A stretch of DNA of 64,000 nt from an uncultured Caldilinea sp. Lineage in GTDB: Bacteria > Chloroflexota > Anaerolineae > Caldilineales > Caldilineaceae. The stretch is from NCBI RefSeq assembly GCF_937128415.1, contig NZ_CAKZMJ010000068.1:62001-126000 (forward strand), read 5' to 3'. Below the pieces are notes generated by a model. It made no database searches, was not told where the DNA came from, and saw only the letters and a list, made by a program, of their open reading frames with translations. The translations under genes were made by a program, and so were the position numbers. This document shows positions 9,852 through 34,012 of this stretch, in pieces. The number at the start of each line of letters is the position of its first letter. Position 1 is the first letter of the stretch.

Positions 9852-11134
9852 GAGCTCTTTTTGTCTCCGTTTGTGCTTAGAATCCTGCCACTCACCGCCA
9901 AACCGATGACGATCCCTACAACGCCGAAAATTGTCACAGCATCCTCCCCCCACTGTTTGGCCAACCAACCCCCGCCGGCCGCGCCAACGACCCCGGCTAA
10001 AGCGCTGCTGGCGTTGAAGATGCCGATCCCATTCCCTTCGCCCGTTGGAGAAAGCTGCGCGGCTAGAGCGGTTCCGGACACACTCAAGAGCGACCAAGCC
10101 AAAACAACCACCAGAAAGCCCAAAATGGCAAGCACCCCTTGAGCGGGGAAATGGCCGACCCCTAACAGAAACAGTCCCAGGAACGCCAATCCGCGCATCC
10201 CAAGCCCGGCCTGCAACACGCGCATCGGGCCAAAACGCTCCGCCCAGCGCCCTGCCGGAGCATATAAGGCCAGGCCTGCTGCAGCGGCGACCGCAAAGCC
10301 TATCGACGATGTTCCTGAGCCAACGCCGTACACTTGTTGCATCAACACCGGATAAAGGGAAAAGAACGCCGCCGCACCGGCAAAACTGAAAAACCATAGC
10401 ACAAGAAAGATAAAGAAAGACGAGTTCAGGGAGTGCGTCATCTGCTGCAAAGCCTTCAAAGTCGGAAGGTGGTAAAAATGTTGTGGAGAGCCGGCAGCCC
10501 AGTGAGCATGACGCGCTGGCTGCAATAAGAGAGGCCGAGAGAATGGCAAATTTGTCGGAGTGCGAACAGACCAGCCAGGGGCAAGCCCCAGCGCAGTCAA
10601 TGCAGCGGCGATCAGCAATCCAACGCTTAGCCCGACCTGGCTCAACGCCCCTGCCAACAATAAACCGCCCACCTGTCCGGCTCCGTAGTATGTCTGCAAC
10701 CAGCCGATGCGGGCGTCCCATTCAGACCGCGGATGCGCTTCAACGATGAACAAGTTTGCGACCGTCGCCACCGCCGCCGCCCCGGTTCCTTGCATAAATG
10801 CGAGAACTAGCCAGAAAGCTAAGGAAGAGGTGAACGGGAAAAGCGCCAGCGCTATGGCGGTCACCAGTAACCCGCCCAACATCAACCCGCGATGCAAACG
10901 ATAGCGGTCGGCGAAATTGCCCCACACCGGAGCCGTCAATCCGCCTAGATTGAACGCCGCCATCACGGCTCCCACGACGGCGACGTTCCCATTGCGGCTC
11001 ACCAAAAGGGGTAACAGGATTGGCGCCATCCCTGCCATCGTCGCACCGAGCAGGGCGTAGGAAAGATACCACCGCTCCACCCACCTGCGCCACGATGCGG
11101 TCATCTTCTCATCCTGCCCTGCTACAGCGTACAT
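9848..11134 (-). CDS. MFS transporter
   Basis: A 428-residue major facilitator with about twelve membrane helices and a longer hydrophilic stretch in the middle (residues about 195-235). The cytoplasmic loop 2-3 motif reads GNFADRYRLHRG, close to the MFS signature. The substrate cannot be read from the sequence; a sugar or sugar-derived compound is plausible because the next two genes handle glucose. It is first in its operon, with a TATAAT-type promoter about 50 bases upstream, and overlaps the next gene by four bases. Confidence 0.8.
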   Translation of the reverse strand: MYAVAGQDEKMTASWRRWVERWYLSYALLGATMAGMAPILLPLLVSRNGNVAVVGAVMAAFNLGGLTAPVWGNFADRYRLHRGLMLGGLLVTAIALALFPFTSSLAFWLVLAFMQGTGAAAVATVANLFIVEAHPRSEWDARIGWLQTYYGAGQVGGLLLAGALSQVGLSVGLLIAAALTALGLAPGWSVRTPTNLPFSRPLLLQPARHAHWAAGSPQHFYHLPTLKALQQMTHSLNSSFFIFLVLWFFSFAGAAAFFSLYPVLMQQVYGVGSGTSSIGFAVAAAAGLALYAPAGRWAERFGPMRVLQAGLGMRGLAFLGLFLLGVGHFPAQGVLAILGFLVVVLAWSLLSVSGTALAAQLSPTGEGNGIGIFNASSALAGVVGAAGGGWLAKQWGEDAVTIFGVVGIVIGLAVSGRILSTNGDKKSS

Positions 11135-11184
11135 ATCTCTTTTGACCGTGATTCATTCACGTTATCGATGCGAGCGACACGAAA

Positions 11185-11215
11185 ATTATACATAAACCAT
11201 TGCGTCCATTCACAA
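11185..11215 (-). promoter_or_regulatory. Predicted promoter for the MFS-glucose dehydrogenase-glucoamylase operon
   Basis: On the minus strand TTGTGA and a perfect TATAAT are separated by 19 bases, 50 bases before the MFS start and between two operons of the same direction. The spacer is two bases longer than ideal. Confidence 0.45.
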
Positions 11216-11241
11216 TGTATTCGCGACGAGCGCCGGCCAGC

Positions 11242-12096
11242 TCATGTCGCCTCACAATGCACACGAAAGACCAGTTCAGTGGGGAAGTCGAAACGCTCGA
11301 CCCGCCAGTTGCGCCCGGCGAGAAGGGCGTCCATCGTCGCCGCATAGTGAGCGACCATCCCCTTGTCTCGTCCACCGAGACTTTGCGCCGGGAAGGAAAT
11401 CACCCACACCGACGCACGCACTTCGTCAAGTAATCTCGCCGGCGCTGCAGGGTCGAGCTGCGCCAGACAGGGCACCATCTTGAGCAACAGCGCTGCGTCC
11501 ACCGGCCCAACCGGCGGTGCGCCGGCCAGCAAGTTCCACACAAAGGCCTGGCCGCGCCGCCCCTGCCGCGCCAGCCACCAGTCAAGAAACGCCATCTGCT
11601 CTCGGTCGATGTCGCATGCGAAGTAAGCCGTCTCCGTCGGCAACCCCATCCACGGCAGCGCCAGCGGGTTCACACCGCAGCCTAAATCGAGCACGCTGCG
11701 CAAAGGCGACAACCCGGCGAAGAGGGTTCGGTAAAAGTCGACCAGGAAGGGGAGACGCTCGCGCATGGAATGATGGGTTCGCAGGATCGACTGCAGCTGC
11801 GCCTTCAGCGCAGGCTCGTCCTCGGCAGCCTCGATAGCGGTGCGCCAGCGCGCATAGCGAGGCGGGGCCTGCCAGTAGGAGGCTGCGCTCTGGTGCAATC
11901 GGTTCTTGACCTCTTTGATCGCCTCTTTGACGCGCCTGCCTTTGCGCAACTCCTGCTCGGCGAGGCTCGCCACCAGCGCCGGATCGAGCGCAGCGTACTT
12001 GGGGCTCGCCAACACCGCCTGCACGACGCTCTCCACCACCGCTGCGTCCGGCTGTTGTGCATCGCCGGACAAAGCAACGCTCCGTCGTTCACCCAT
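11242..12096 (-). CDS. 16S rRNA (guanine1405-N7)-methyltransferase family protein (ArmA/Rmt/Sgm-like)
   Basis: A 284-residue member of the family that methylates G1405 of 16S rRNA and so blocks 4,6-disubstituted deoxystreptamine aminoglycosides. The N-terminal helical domain has the family pattern 'VLASPKYAALDPALV', 'ELRKGRRVKEAIKEVKNRLHQ' and 'ILRTHHSMRERLPF'. The SAM site is LDLGCGVNPLALPW, followed by YFACDIDREQ and later LLLKMVPCL and WVISFPAQSLGGR. Length matches ArmA, RmtB and Sgm (about 250-280). It overlaps the upstream tgt gene by eight bases and is last in a ctp-smpB-tgt operon, not in an antibiotic cluster or mobile element. Whether it confers resistance or has a housekeeping role cannot be read from the sequence. 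Confidence 0.82.
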   Translation of the reverse strand: MGERRSVALSGDAQQPDAAVVESVVQAVLASPKYAALDPALVASLAEQELRKGRRVKEAIKEVKNRLHQSAASYWQAPPRYARWRTAIEAAEDEPALKAQLQSILRTHHSMRERLPFLVDFYRTLFAGLSPLRSVLDLGCGVNPLALPWMGLPTETAYFACDIDREQMAFLDWWLARQGRRGQAFVWNLLAGAPPVGPVDAALLLKMVPCLAQLDPAAPARLLDEVRASVWVISFPAQSLGGRDKGMVAHYAATMDALLAGRNWRVERFDFPTELVFRVHCEAT

Positions 12097-13178
12097 CGCG
12101 CAACATCTCCATCAGCCGCGCCATGAAACGCAAGTTGTGGATCGTAGCCAGCCGCTGAAAGGTCGCCTCGTTGGCGCGATACAGATGGCGCAGATACCCC
12201 CGGCTGTAGCGGCGACAGGTCAGGCAGTCGCAGCGCTCGTCCACCGGCCGCGGGTCTTTGATGTACTTGTCGTCCGTGATGTAGAGGAAGCGGAACCACG
12301 AAGACCCGAAATGAGATGAGGGGGGCGTCGTCTGGCCGGCGAAGGTGTACAGGCGGCCGCGGCGGGCGTCGCGCGTGGGCAAGGCGCTGTCAAAGGTTTG
12401 ATAGCCCAACCTGGCCGCCGCAACAACGTTCAGAGGGTGGCCGACGCCCAGCCCATGCAGAGGGAAATGCGCCGGAATGAGTCGCCTCGTCAGCTCCAGC
12501 ATTTCCTGCAGCAGATTGCCCTCGCTGTCGAGCGGCCAGCCGCCATAGCCGTAGCCATCGAAGCCGATCTCCAGCAGCGCCTCCGCGCAGCGCGTGCGCA
12601 GCGCCTCCGACGCGCCGCCCTGCACGACGGCGAACAGCAAAGGTTGATGCGCCAACTTTTTCTTTTGCGCAAGAAGTTTATCGAACTCCGCCCGGCAGCG
12701 CTTCGCCCAGGCGATGGTGCGTTGCACCGACCGCTCCTGCACCTCCGGCGGATCGTCGGGGTGCGTGCAGTCGTCCAGGCACATGACAATGTCGGCGCCG
12801 TAGCTGAGCTGGAGCTGGATGCACTTTTCCGGCGTCAGATGAATCTTGCGGTTCATGCCTTCGGGCTGCACGACGATGCCGTCGTCGGTGAGCGCGCCCA
12901 GCCGCGGCTGCTCTCGGATGAGCGAATAAGCCTGAAAACCGCCGGAATCGGTGAGGATCGGTCGTGACCAGCCGCTCATGGCATGGAGGCCGCCCAACGC
13001 CTGGATGGTGGACGTCCCCGGCTGCTGCATGAGGTGAAAGGTGTTCATCACCAGCGCATCGACGCCCACCGCCTCGAGGTCGGCGCTGTCCACTGCGCGC
13101 ACGACGGCGAGCGTGGCGTCGGGCAGGAAAGCGGGCAACGGCAGGGCGCCATGAGGCAACTCGAGGACGGCGCAGGCG

Positions 13179-13189
<11 letters not shown>
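12089..13189 (-). CDS. tgt: tRNA-guanine transglycosylase
   Basis: A 366-residue TIM-barrel enzyme that swaps a guanine in tRNA for a 7-deazaguanine precursor (queuosine pathway in bacteria). Visible are ILTDSGGFQ with the substrate-binding Asp, the loop FDSALPTRDARRG, whose first Asp aligns with the nucleophile of the bacterial enzyme (DCVLPTRSGR), and the zinc site CDCLTCRRYSRGYLRHLYR (three Cys and a His). The protein is slightly divergent from standard Tgt (for example 'IVVQPEGMNRKIHLTPE'), so a variant specificity is possible. It overlaps smpB by 11 bases upstream and the rRNA methyltransferase gene downstream, making an RNA-modification/ribosome-quality group. Confidence 0.87.
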
Positions 13190-13677
<488 letters not shown>

Positions 13678-13687
13678 TTTTTTACGA

Positions 13688-14968
<1,281 letters not shown>

Positions 14969-15055
14969 GCGCGTTCACCTTGAAATTCTAAGAGACGACC
15001 ACCGACGTCAGGAAGGCTCAGATCCCCAACCCGCTCCTGACAATCTATGGTTGCC

Positions 15056-15064
15056 ATTGTACCA
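15056..15064 (-). promoter_or_regulatory. Possible extended -10 promoter for the ctp-smpB-tgt operon
   Basis: The minus strand reads TGGTACAAT, an extended -10 element, about 90 bases before the protease start. No good -35 hexamer is seen. It lies back to back with the plus-strand promoter at 15110-15138. Confidence 0.35.
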
Positions 15065-15109
15065 TAGAAGGTTCTCCAAATGATGGCGGTTGCCTTCCAA
15101 AACTACACT

Positions 15110-15138
15110 TTGCCAAGTGCGCCTGCTTTGGCTATGAT
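15110..15138 (+). promoter_or_regulatory. Predicted sigma-70-type promoter for the two-repeat Pro-rich protein
   Basis: TTGCCA and TATGAT are separated by exactly 17 bases. The expected start of transcription is near 15145, about 70 bases before the ATG at 15216, which has a GGAG box. Confidence 0.65.
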
Positions 15139-15215
15139 GAAAAATATTTGGCCATTCATCCATCAACGCCATCCATGCGACGCCAGGACTTATCCACCTT
15201 CCAGGAGCAGCCATT

Positions 15216-16751
<1,536 letters not shown>

Positions 16752-16793
16752 ATCGATTGTTTCACTCTTCAGTGAAAGTTAAAGGGGAGATCC

Positions 16794-18149
<1,356 letters not shown>

Positions 18150-18275
18150 TAATGTGACGGCCTGCCCCCAGGATCAAATCAGAAATTGCGCAGTCGGATA
18201 AAGTTTTTTCTCATGGAGCCGACCTTTCAGAAAATTCGGAGCGTCCTGGAGGGGGATGCTGTGCAACCCATATTA

Positions 18276-18650
18276 TCAGATATAACGAAGCTGGTTGCAC
18301 ATCTCATCCGCAGAAACGGTGTCGAGCAAATTCAACAGCTTGCGAACGACAACGAAATCGTCGGGACGCCGTTTTACGATAATGATCCCGAAATGAAGGC
18401 GCTGTTCAGCGAAGTATTGCTGATGAAGCAACTCAAAATCGATGCGATTGTGCGTCACCATAGCGCGGCGCTGCTCAACAGCAAAGGCAAGCTGCTCCTC
18501 ATCGGCGAGTCGCAACCGTCCTGCATCACGCACGGTTAACACATCAAAGCCACGGGACCTTAGATTCGCAGCGATTTCAACAGAAACATCTTCGTCAAAA
18601 TAAAGCCGCATATACAATGAATGGAGCGCGGCGTCAATCTGCTCAGTCAT
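18276..18650 (-). CDS. DUF5615 PIN-like toxin candidate
   Basis: About 124 residues. The core starts YMRLYFDEDVSVEIAANLRSRG, then FDVLTVRDAG, ADEEQLAFAVEQRRAMVTHN and DFELL, which is the acidic-residue pattern of DUF5615, a PIN-related fold regarded as the toxin of DUF433/DUF5615 pairs. The ATG at 18650 overlaps the stop of the DUF433 gene (ATGACTGA), which favours coupled translation; a later Met at 18611 would start exactly at the conserved core. Active-site acids (DED, D of TVRDAG, D of NRIDF) are present, so the protein looks intact. Confidence 0.72.
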   Translation of the reverse strand: MTEQIDAALHSLYMRLYFDEDVSVEIAANLRSRGFDVLTVRDAGRLRLADEEQLAFAVEQRRAMVTHNRIDFELLHQQYFAEQRLHFGIIIVKRRPDDFVVVRKLLNLLDTVSADEMCNQLRYI

Positions 18651-19002
18651 CGACCGGCACTCGATTAGCGGCAATGTAGCGCTCGATCTCGTCGCGGTGA
18701 TCGTCGTAGTAACTCAGCGCAGCGAAAACCTGAGCGAGGCGGAGATGAGGCAATTTCCGCACAATCGTTTCTGGCGAGTCCCCAAACTTCCAGTGTTCGA
18801 CAATTGCGCGCACCGGTGTGCGAGTCCCTCGAACAATCGGTTCATTATGTAAAATTCTTGGATCGCGGGTGATGTATACTGGTTCAGGCTCCTCCATCGT
18901 CGCCGCAACCTGTTCCACCAGCAAGCTCCGCAGCCGACGCAGCTGCTCATCCAGCCTATTCAGCTCCTCCACGATTGCAGTCCTATCGATAGAGCTCATC
19001 AT
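18643..19002 (-). CDS. DUF433 domain protein, antitoxin candidate
   Basis: The DUF433 domain covers the C-terminal two thirds: YITRDPRILHNEPIVRGTRTPV, then AIVEHWKFGDSPETIVRKLP and VFAALSYYDDHRDEIERYI. This helix-turn-helix-like domain pairs with DUF5615 proteins and is thought to be the antitoxin. The N-terminal 45 residues form a likely helix. I start it at the Met pair 18999-19002 because a TATAAT promoter element lies at 19069-19074; an upstream in-frame start at 19146 would precede that promoter. The gene overlaps its partner by eight bases. Confidence 0.75.
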   Translation of the reverse strand: MMSSIDRTAIVEELNRLDEQLRRLRSLLVEQVAATMEEPEPVYITRDPRILHNEPIVRGTRTPVRAIVEHWKFGDSPETIVRKLPHLRLAQVFAALSYYDDHRDEIERYIAANRVPVDD

Positions 19003-19068
19003 TGTCAACTCAGTCTCTAAAATTAGCACTCTGCAGGCAATGAGTTTCAAAATTGATCCTAGGCAATT

Positions 19069-19098
19069 ATTATAGTATGCAAAGCAATGGTCAAACAA
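19069..19098 (-). promoter_or_regulatory. Predicted promoter for the DUF433/DUF5615 pair
   Basis: A perfect TATAAT is found on the minus strand at 19069-19074. Candidate -35 elements are TTGTTT at 18 bases or TTGACC at a short 14 bases. The predicted RNA would start near 19062, upstream of the chosen start at 19002. Confidence 0.45.
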
Positions 19099-19174
19099 TC
19101 TTTCATTTTCCCCTCCTTTGAAGTTGGAGCAAAAACGAGCTTGCAATTTAAAGAATAGAAAGCCAGAACGTTAT

Positions 19175-20173
<999 letters not shown>

Positions 20174-20177
20174 TGCT

Positions 20178-21977
<1,800 letters not shown>

Positions 21978-22009
21978 GAACCGACGGCGGATTTGCTATC
22001 GTCTTAAAC

Positions 22010-22042
22010 CAGGCGACCGGCCCACAACGCCTGTTTTCTCTT
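22010..22042 (+). terminator. Possible intrinsic terminator after the 5'-nucleotidase gene
   Basis: CAGGCG and CGCCTG can pair around a 12-base loop and are followed by TTTTCTCTT. The stem is only six base pairs. It lies in the 66-base gap between convergent genes. Confidence 0.4.
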
Positions 22043-22043
22043 G

Positions 22044-23702
<1,659 letters not shown>

Positions 23703-23723
23703 GCCGCCCCTCCTGTGGAGAAT

Positions 23724-25322
<1,599 letters not shown>

Positions 25323-25326
25323 GGTC

Positions 25327-25357
<31 letters not shown>

Positions 25358-25394
25358 CTTCGGCGTAAGATTTGAATAAAAAACCGTCGTTATG

Positions 25395-25422
25395 AAAAAG
25401 TGAGGCGCAATTGTTGCGCCTC
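25395..25422 (-). terminator. Intrinsic terminator-like hairpin between purA and miaB
   Basis: On the minus strand a perfect nine-base-pair stem GAGGCGCAA/TTGCGCCTC with a three-base loop is followed after two bases by five U's. It can end the purA transcript. It also lies at about +3 to +30 of the RNA predicted from the promoter at 25432-25460, so it may act on miaB too. Confidence 0.65.
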
Positions 25423-25431
25423 TTCTTAGAA

Positions 25432-25460
25432 ATTGTATAGGGTTCCGTCGCTGCTGTCAA
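25432..25460 (-). promoter_or_regulatory. Strong predicted promoter upstream of miaB
   Basis: A perfect -35 TTGACA and a -10 TACAAT are separated by 17 bases on the minus strand. Transcription would begin near 25425, immediately before the hairpin at 25402-25422 and about 100 bases before miaB. Confidence 0.75.
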
Positions 25461-25524
25461 AACCGGCGATTTCAGGCGGGAAAGTCTCCCCGGCGGCGGT
25501 TGACCGGCGGAAGGCGGCGTTGCA

Positions 25525-26796
<1,272 letters not shown>

Positions 26797-26825
26797 GACT
26801 CGTTTCTCCTCTCCTCTTCTCCTGA

Positions 26826-27582
<757 letters not shown>

Positions 27583-27605
27583 ATCTCCTGTCTGGATGGC
27601 CCGGA

Positions 27606-29165
<1,560 letters not shown>

Positions 29166-29218
29166 AAAGGTCTCCCTCGTCTCGAATCGCCCCTCTCTCG
29201 ATCGCCTCTCCTGGAGAC

Positions 29219-29248
29219 ATTCTAGCACTGCCTCGATCTCGCCTCCAA
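29219..29248 (-). promoter_or_regulatory. Predicted promoter for guaB
   Basis: TTGGAG and TAGAAT lie 18 bases apart on the minus strand, with transcription expected near 29212, about 47 bases before the start codon. Confidence 0.55.
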
Positions 29249-29326
29249 GCCAGGAGACCGCTTCGGATCGCGTTTATTGGCATCGATTCAAGGGAGAACG
29301 TTGAATGGAGCGCGTTGCGTGGGGCG

Positions 29327-30592
29327 TCACCGCTCAGGCAAGCCGTAGGCGCGCCGGACCTCTTCGGCGATGATCTGGATGCCGGCGTGCACGGTGGCGT
29401 CGTCCTGGGCGTAGCTCACGCGCAGACATTCGTGCTTGTGAGGCCACTCCTCTTTCAAGCCTGGGAAAAAGTGATGGCCGGACAACACGATCACGTTGCG
29501 GGCTTTGAGGCGCTCGTAGAGCGTCTGGCTGGAGATCGGCAGGTCTTTGAACCAGAGCCAGAGGAAAAAGGCGCCTTCGGGTTTGTGAATATAACACGGC
29601 GCGTCTCCCATCGCCTCGCGCACCCAGGCGACGGCCTGCTCCGCCTTGGCCTGGTAGAAGGGGCGGATCACCTCTTGGCTGAGTCGAAGGACTTCGCCGC
29701 TCCGCACCATGTCGAGCGCCAATGCTGCGCCGACGCTGCCCGGCGCCAGGCTGATGATGGCGTTGAGCGCAGCAATGGCCTGCACCACGCGCGGATGGGC
29801 GATCACAATGCCGGTGCGAGGGCCGGGCATGCCCAGCTTAGAGAGGCTCATGCACAGGATCAGATGCTCCTCCCAGACCGGACGCACGTCGGTGTAGAGG
29901 ATGTGAGGGAAAGGCGCGCCGTAGGCGTTGTCGATGATGAGCGGGATGTCGTGCGCCTTCGCCAGGCGGCTGAGACGGTCGATCTCTTCGTCGGTGAGCA
30001 CGTTGCCGGTGGGATTGGTCGGTCGCGAGACGCAGATGGCCCCGATTTCAGGGCCGACGCGCAGCGCATCGAAGTCGACGCGATACTTGAAGAGGCGATC
30101 CTCTAAAAACGAAATCTCCGGACGATAGGCAAGAAAGTGGTCGTCGGTCAGCCCTGCGTCGGCGTATCCGATGTACTCGGGCGCCAGCGGCAGCAGGATG
30201 CGTTTGTGGCTCCCGTCGCAGAACTCTCCTGCGAAGAGATTGAACAGATAGAAAAACGAAGTCTGACTCCCGTTCGTAAGCGCGATGTGCTCCGGGCCGA
30301 TTTCCCAGCCGTAGGTGCGACGCAACAGCTCGGCAAGCGCAGCGATAAAGGCGCGATGGCCCTCCGGCGCGCTGTAATCGCCCACCATCCGCGCAAAGCT
30401 CTCTTCGTCCTCCAGCATCTCAAGCATACGCTGACGGAAGTGGGCTTCCATCGTCGGAATTTTGGCCGGATTGCCGCCGCCCAGCATCAACATCTTGCCT
30501 GCGCCCGCCGCCAGCGCAGAACCGAGATCATCCATCAAGGTTAAGACGCCGCTCGGGCCGGTGAATTTTTCTCCAAAGCGAGAGAATTGCAT
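29327..30592 (-). CDS. avtA: Valine--pyruvate transaminase (AvtA-like)
   Basis: A 421-residue class I/II PLP aminotransferase. The N-terminal segment QFSRFGEKFTGPSGVLTLMDDLG and 'MLGGGNPAKIP' are typical of AvtA, which exchanges amino groups between valine and pyruvate/alanine. The PLP site is visible as SRPTNPTGNV, IDNAYGAPFPH and MSLSKLGMPGPRTG, with the Schiff-base Lys in SLSKLG. I start it at the ATG at 30592, with GGAG eight bases upstream; a GTG at 30607 is in frame but overlaps that box. It is divergent from the histidine cluster. Confidence 0.88.
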   Translation of the reverse strand: MQFSRFGEKFTGPSGVLTLMDDLGSALAAGAGKMLMLGGGNPAKIPTMEAHFRQRMLEMLEDEESFARMVGDYSAPEGHRAFIAALAELLRRTYGWEIGPEHIALTNGSQTSFFYLFNLFAGEFCDGSHKRILLPLAPEYIGYADAGLTDDHFLAYRPEISFLEDRLFKYRVDFDALRVGPEIGAICVSRPTNPTGNVLTDEEIDRLSRLAKAHDIPLIIDNAYGAPFPHILYTDVRPVWEEHLILCMSLSKLGMPGPRTGIVIAHPRVVQAIAALNAIISLAPGSVGAALALDMVRSGEVLRLSQEVIRPFYQAKAEQAVAWVREAMGDAPCYIHKPEGAFFLWLWFKDLPISSQTLYERLKARNVIVLSGHHFFPGLKEEWPHKHECLRVSYAQDDATVHAGIQIIAEEVRRAYGLPER

Positions 30593-30668
30593 ACGTGGCT
30601 CCACCACTGATACGTTTTCTTGTCCGTTGTTGGTTTTGGCGTCCGTCGTGGACCGTCAGCGCACACCC

Positions 30669-30699
30669 ATTCTACATGGGGTGCACACCGAATTGCCAA
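30669..30699 (-). promoter_or_regulatory. Possible promoter for avtA
   Basis: TTGGCA and TAGAAT lie 19 bases apart on the minus strand, about 75 bases before the start codon. The spacer is long. Confidence 0.38.
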
Positions 30700-30769
30700 C
30701 CACGACCGATCCTTCGTGCAACGCCGGTGCAGCCCCGCCGGAATCGAATTTTTGGGGATGGTAAGTTAC

Positions 30770-30819
30770 GTTGCACCAGACAGACTTGTGGTAAAGTGCT
30801 GTTAACTAAAATGGTTAAC
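30770..30819 (+). promoter_or_regulatory. Possible promoter and GTTAAC dyad upstream of hisA
   Basis: GTTGCA and TAAAGT are 16 bases apart (30770-30797). Just after them two GTTAAC hexamers, seven bases apart centre to edge, form an inverted repeat at 30801-30819 over the expected transcription start. It could be an operator for the histidine cluster. No histidine-rich leader peptide is seen. Confidence 0.35.
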
Positions 30820-30854
30820 TTGATGCATCAAAACGGCTTAGCAAGGTTTTGTAG

Positions 30855-32118
<1,264 letters not shown>

Positions 32119-32125
32119 ATTCGAT

Positions 32126-32958
<833 letters not shown>

Positions 32959-32962
<4 letters not shown>

Positions 32963-33288
32963 CCAATCCAGAGCTCTTACAAGAGATTCGTTACAACGAA
33001 GCCGGGTTGATTCCGGCGATCGTGCAGGATGCGCACACCGGCCAGGTGTTGATGATGGCGTGGATGAACGCCGAAAGCCTGGCGCTGACCCTGAAGATCG
33101 GCGAAACGGTCTTCTGGAGCCGTAGCCGCCAGCAGCTATGGCATAAAGGCGCCACCAGCGGCAACATCCAGAAAGTCGTCGGCGTCCACCTCGACTGCGA
33201 CGGCGATGCGCTGCTGATTCAAGTCGAACCGGCGGGCCCCGCCTGTCACACAGGCGCCGTCTCCTGCTTTTTTCGCAAAATCGTCTGA
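32959..33288 (+). CDS. hisI: Phosphoribosyl-AMP cyclohydrolase
   Basis: A 109-residue zinc/magnesium enzyme that opens the adenine ring of phosphoribosyl-AMP, the third step of histidine synthesis. Motifs: MMAWMNAESL, FWSRSRQQLWHKG, GNIQKV, DCDGDALLIQV and ACHTGAVSCFF, including the Cys residues of the zinc site. It is a stand-alone HisI domain; the HisE domain, often fused to it, is encoded 433 bases downstream. It overlaps hisF by ATGA. Confidence 0.96.
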
Positions 33289-33721
33289 ACGCAAGCGTGG
33301 GCGGCGGAGTTGGGGTAGGTTTTTGGCGGAAGGCAACCATCCAGAAAGCTTGACGATTTTTAACAAACGATTCCAGGAAATTCGTAGGCGCAGCTCGCAG
33401 CTGCGCTTCCCTGACCCATTCCAGACCTTGTGGCCTGCCGAGCGCATGCAGCTATGAGCTGCAGTGGACGACGTGAAAAGCGCACATCGGGTCATCGCTT
33501 CCGGCGGGACAGAGTTATACCAGAGCCTGCGGCTGCGCACCGCAGCCAGGGTCGCAAAAGGCGCTCGGACAGAGACACAGGGTTGTATGCCAGACCCTGC
33601 GGCTGCGAGCCGCAGCTACGATGATCGCCGAAATGATTTTGTGAACGATTGTAGACCGCTCTTTCCGAAGGTGGGTCAATTGTTACAACCTTCGCAAAAC
33701 CGGAAATGGAAAAGGAGTCTC
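33289..33721. repeat. Intergenic region with several GC-rich palindromes
   Basis: No gene is seen in this 433-base gap between hisI and hisE. It holds at least three inverted repeats: one at 33384-33406 starting GTAGGCGCAG, a GGCTGCG/CGCAGCC pair at 33531-33547, and a CTGCGGCT/AGCCGCAG pair at 33597-33615. Related sequences occur at 37261-37287 and 49748-49831. The ends of the gap contain the AAGGAG box of hisE. The insert probably is a dispersed intergenic repeat that splits what would otherwise be a compact operon. Confidence 0.7.
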
Positions 33722-34000
33722 ATGTCAACGCTTGCGACGCTCGCCGCCACAATTCAGGATCGTAGAGAAAATCCGCGCGCCGGGTCCTACACCGCCGCTC
33801 TCTTCGCCAAAGGCGAAAACGAAGTCTTGAAGAAAATGGGGGAAGAGGTGATCGAGGTGATCGTCGCCGCCAAAGATGAAAGCAACGAGCGCGTGGTCTA
33901 CGAGCTGGCGGACTTCGTCTATCACACGCTCGTCTTTTTGAATATGCGCGGCCTGCGTTGGGAGGACGTCGAGGCCGAGCTGGCGCGACGCTTTGCATGA
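33722..34000 (+). CDS. hisE: Phosphoribosyl-ATP pyrophosphatase
   Basis: A 92-residue all-helical MazG-like protein that removes pyrophosphate from phosphoribosyl-ATP, the second step of histidine synthesis. Typical segments are 'SYTAALFAKGENEVLKKMGEEV', with the metal-binding EE pair, and the YELADFVYHTLVFL helix. The ATG at 33722 has an AAGGAG box; the upstream frame runs through the repeat region and is not coding. nudC begins 12 bases downstream. Confidence 0.94.
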   Translation: MSTLATLAATIQDRRENPRAGSYTAALFAKGENEVLKKMGEEVIEVIVAAKDESNERVVYELADFVYHTLVFLNMRGLRWEDVEAELARRFA

Positions 34001-34012
34001 AATGGACTGAAA

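Noticed and set aside
9852..10721. In-frame N-terminal extension of the glucose dehydrogenase-like gene
   Set aside because: It lies inside the MFS transporter gene; the family starts at MKAIALIPG and the ATG overlaps the MFS stop codon.
18186..18539. A 117-codon plus-strand frame opposite the DUF5615 gene
   Set aside because: No family match, and the opposite frame fits DUF5615 and overlaps its DUF433 partner in the expected manner.
30810..30853. A 15-codon frame before hisA with one His codon, as a possible his leader peptide
   Set aside because: Only a single His codon and no terminator/antiterminator pair; unlike the ilv leader it does not support attenuation.
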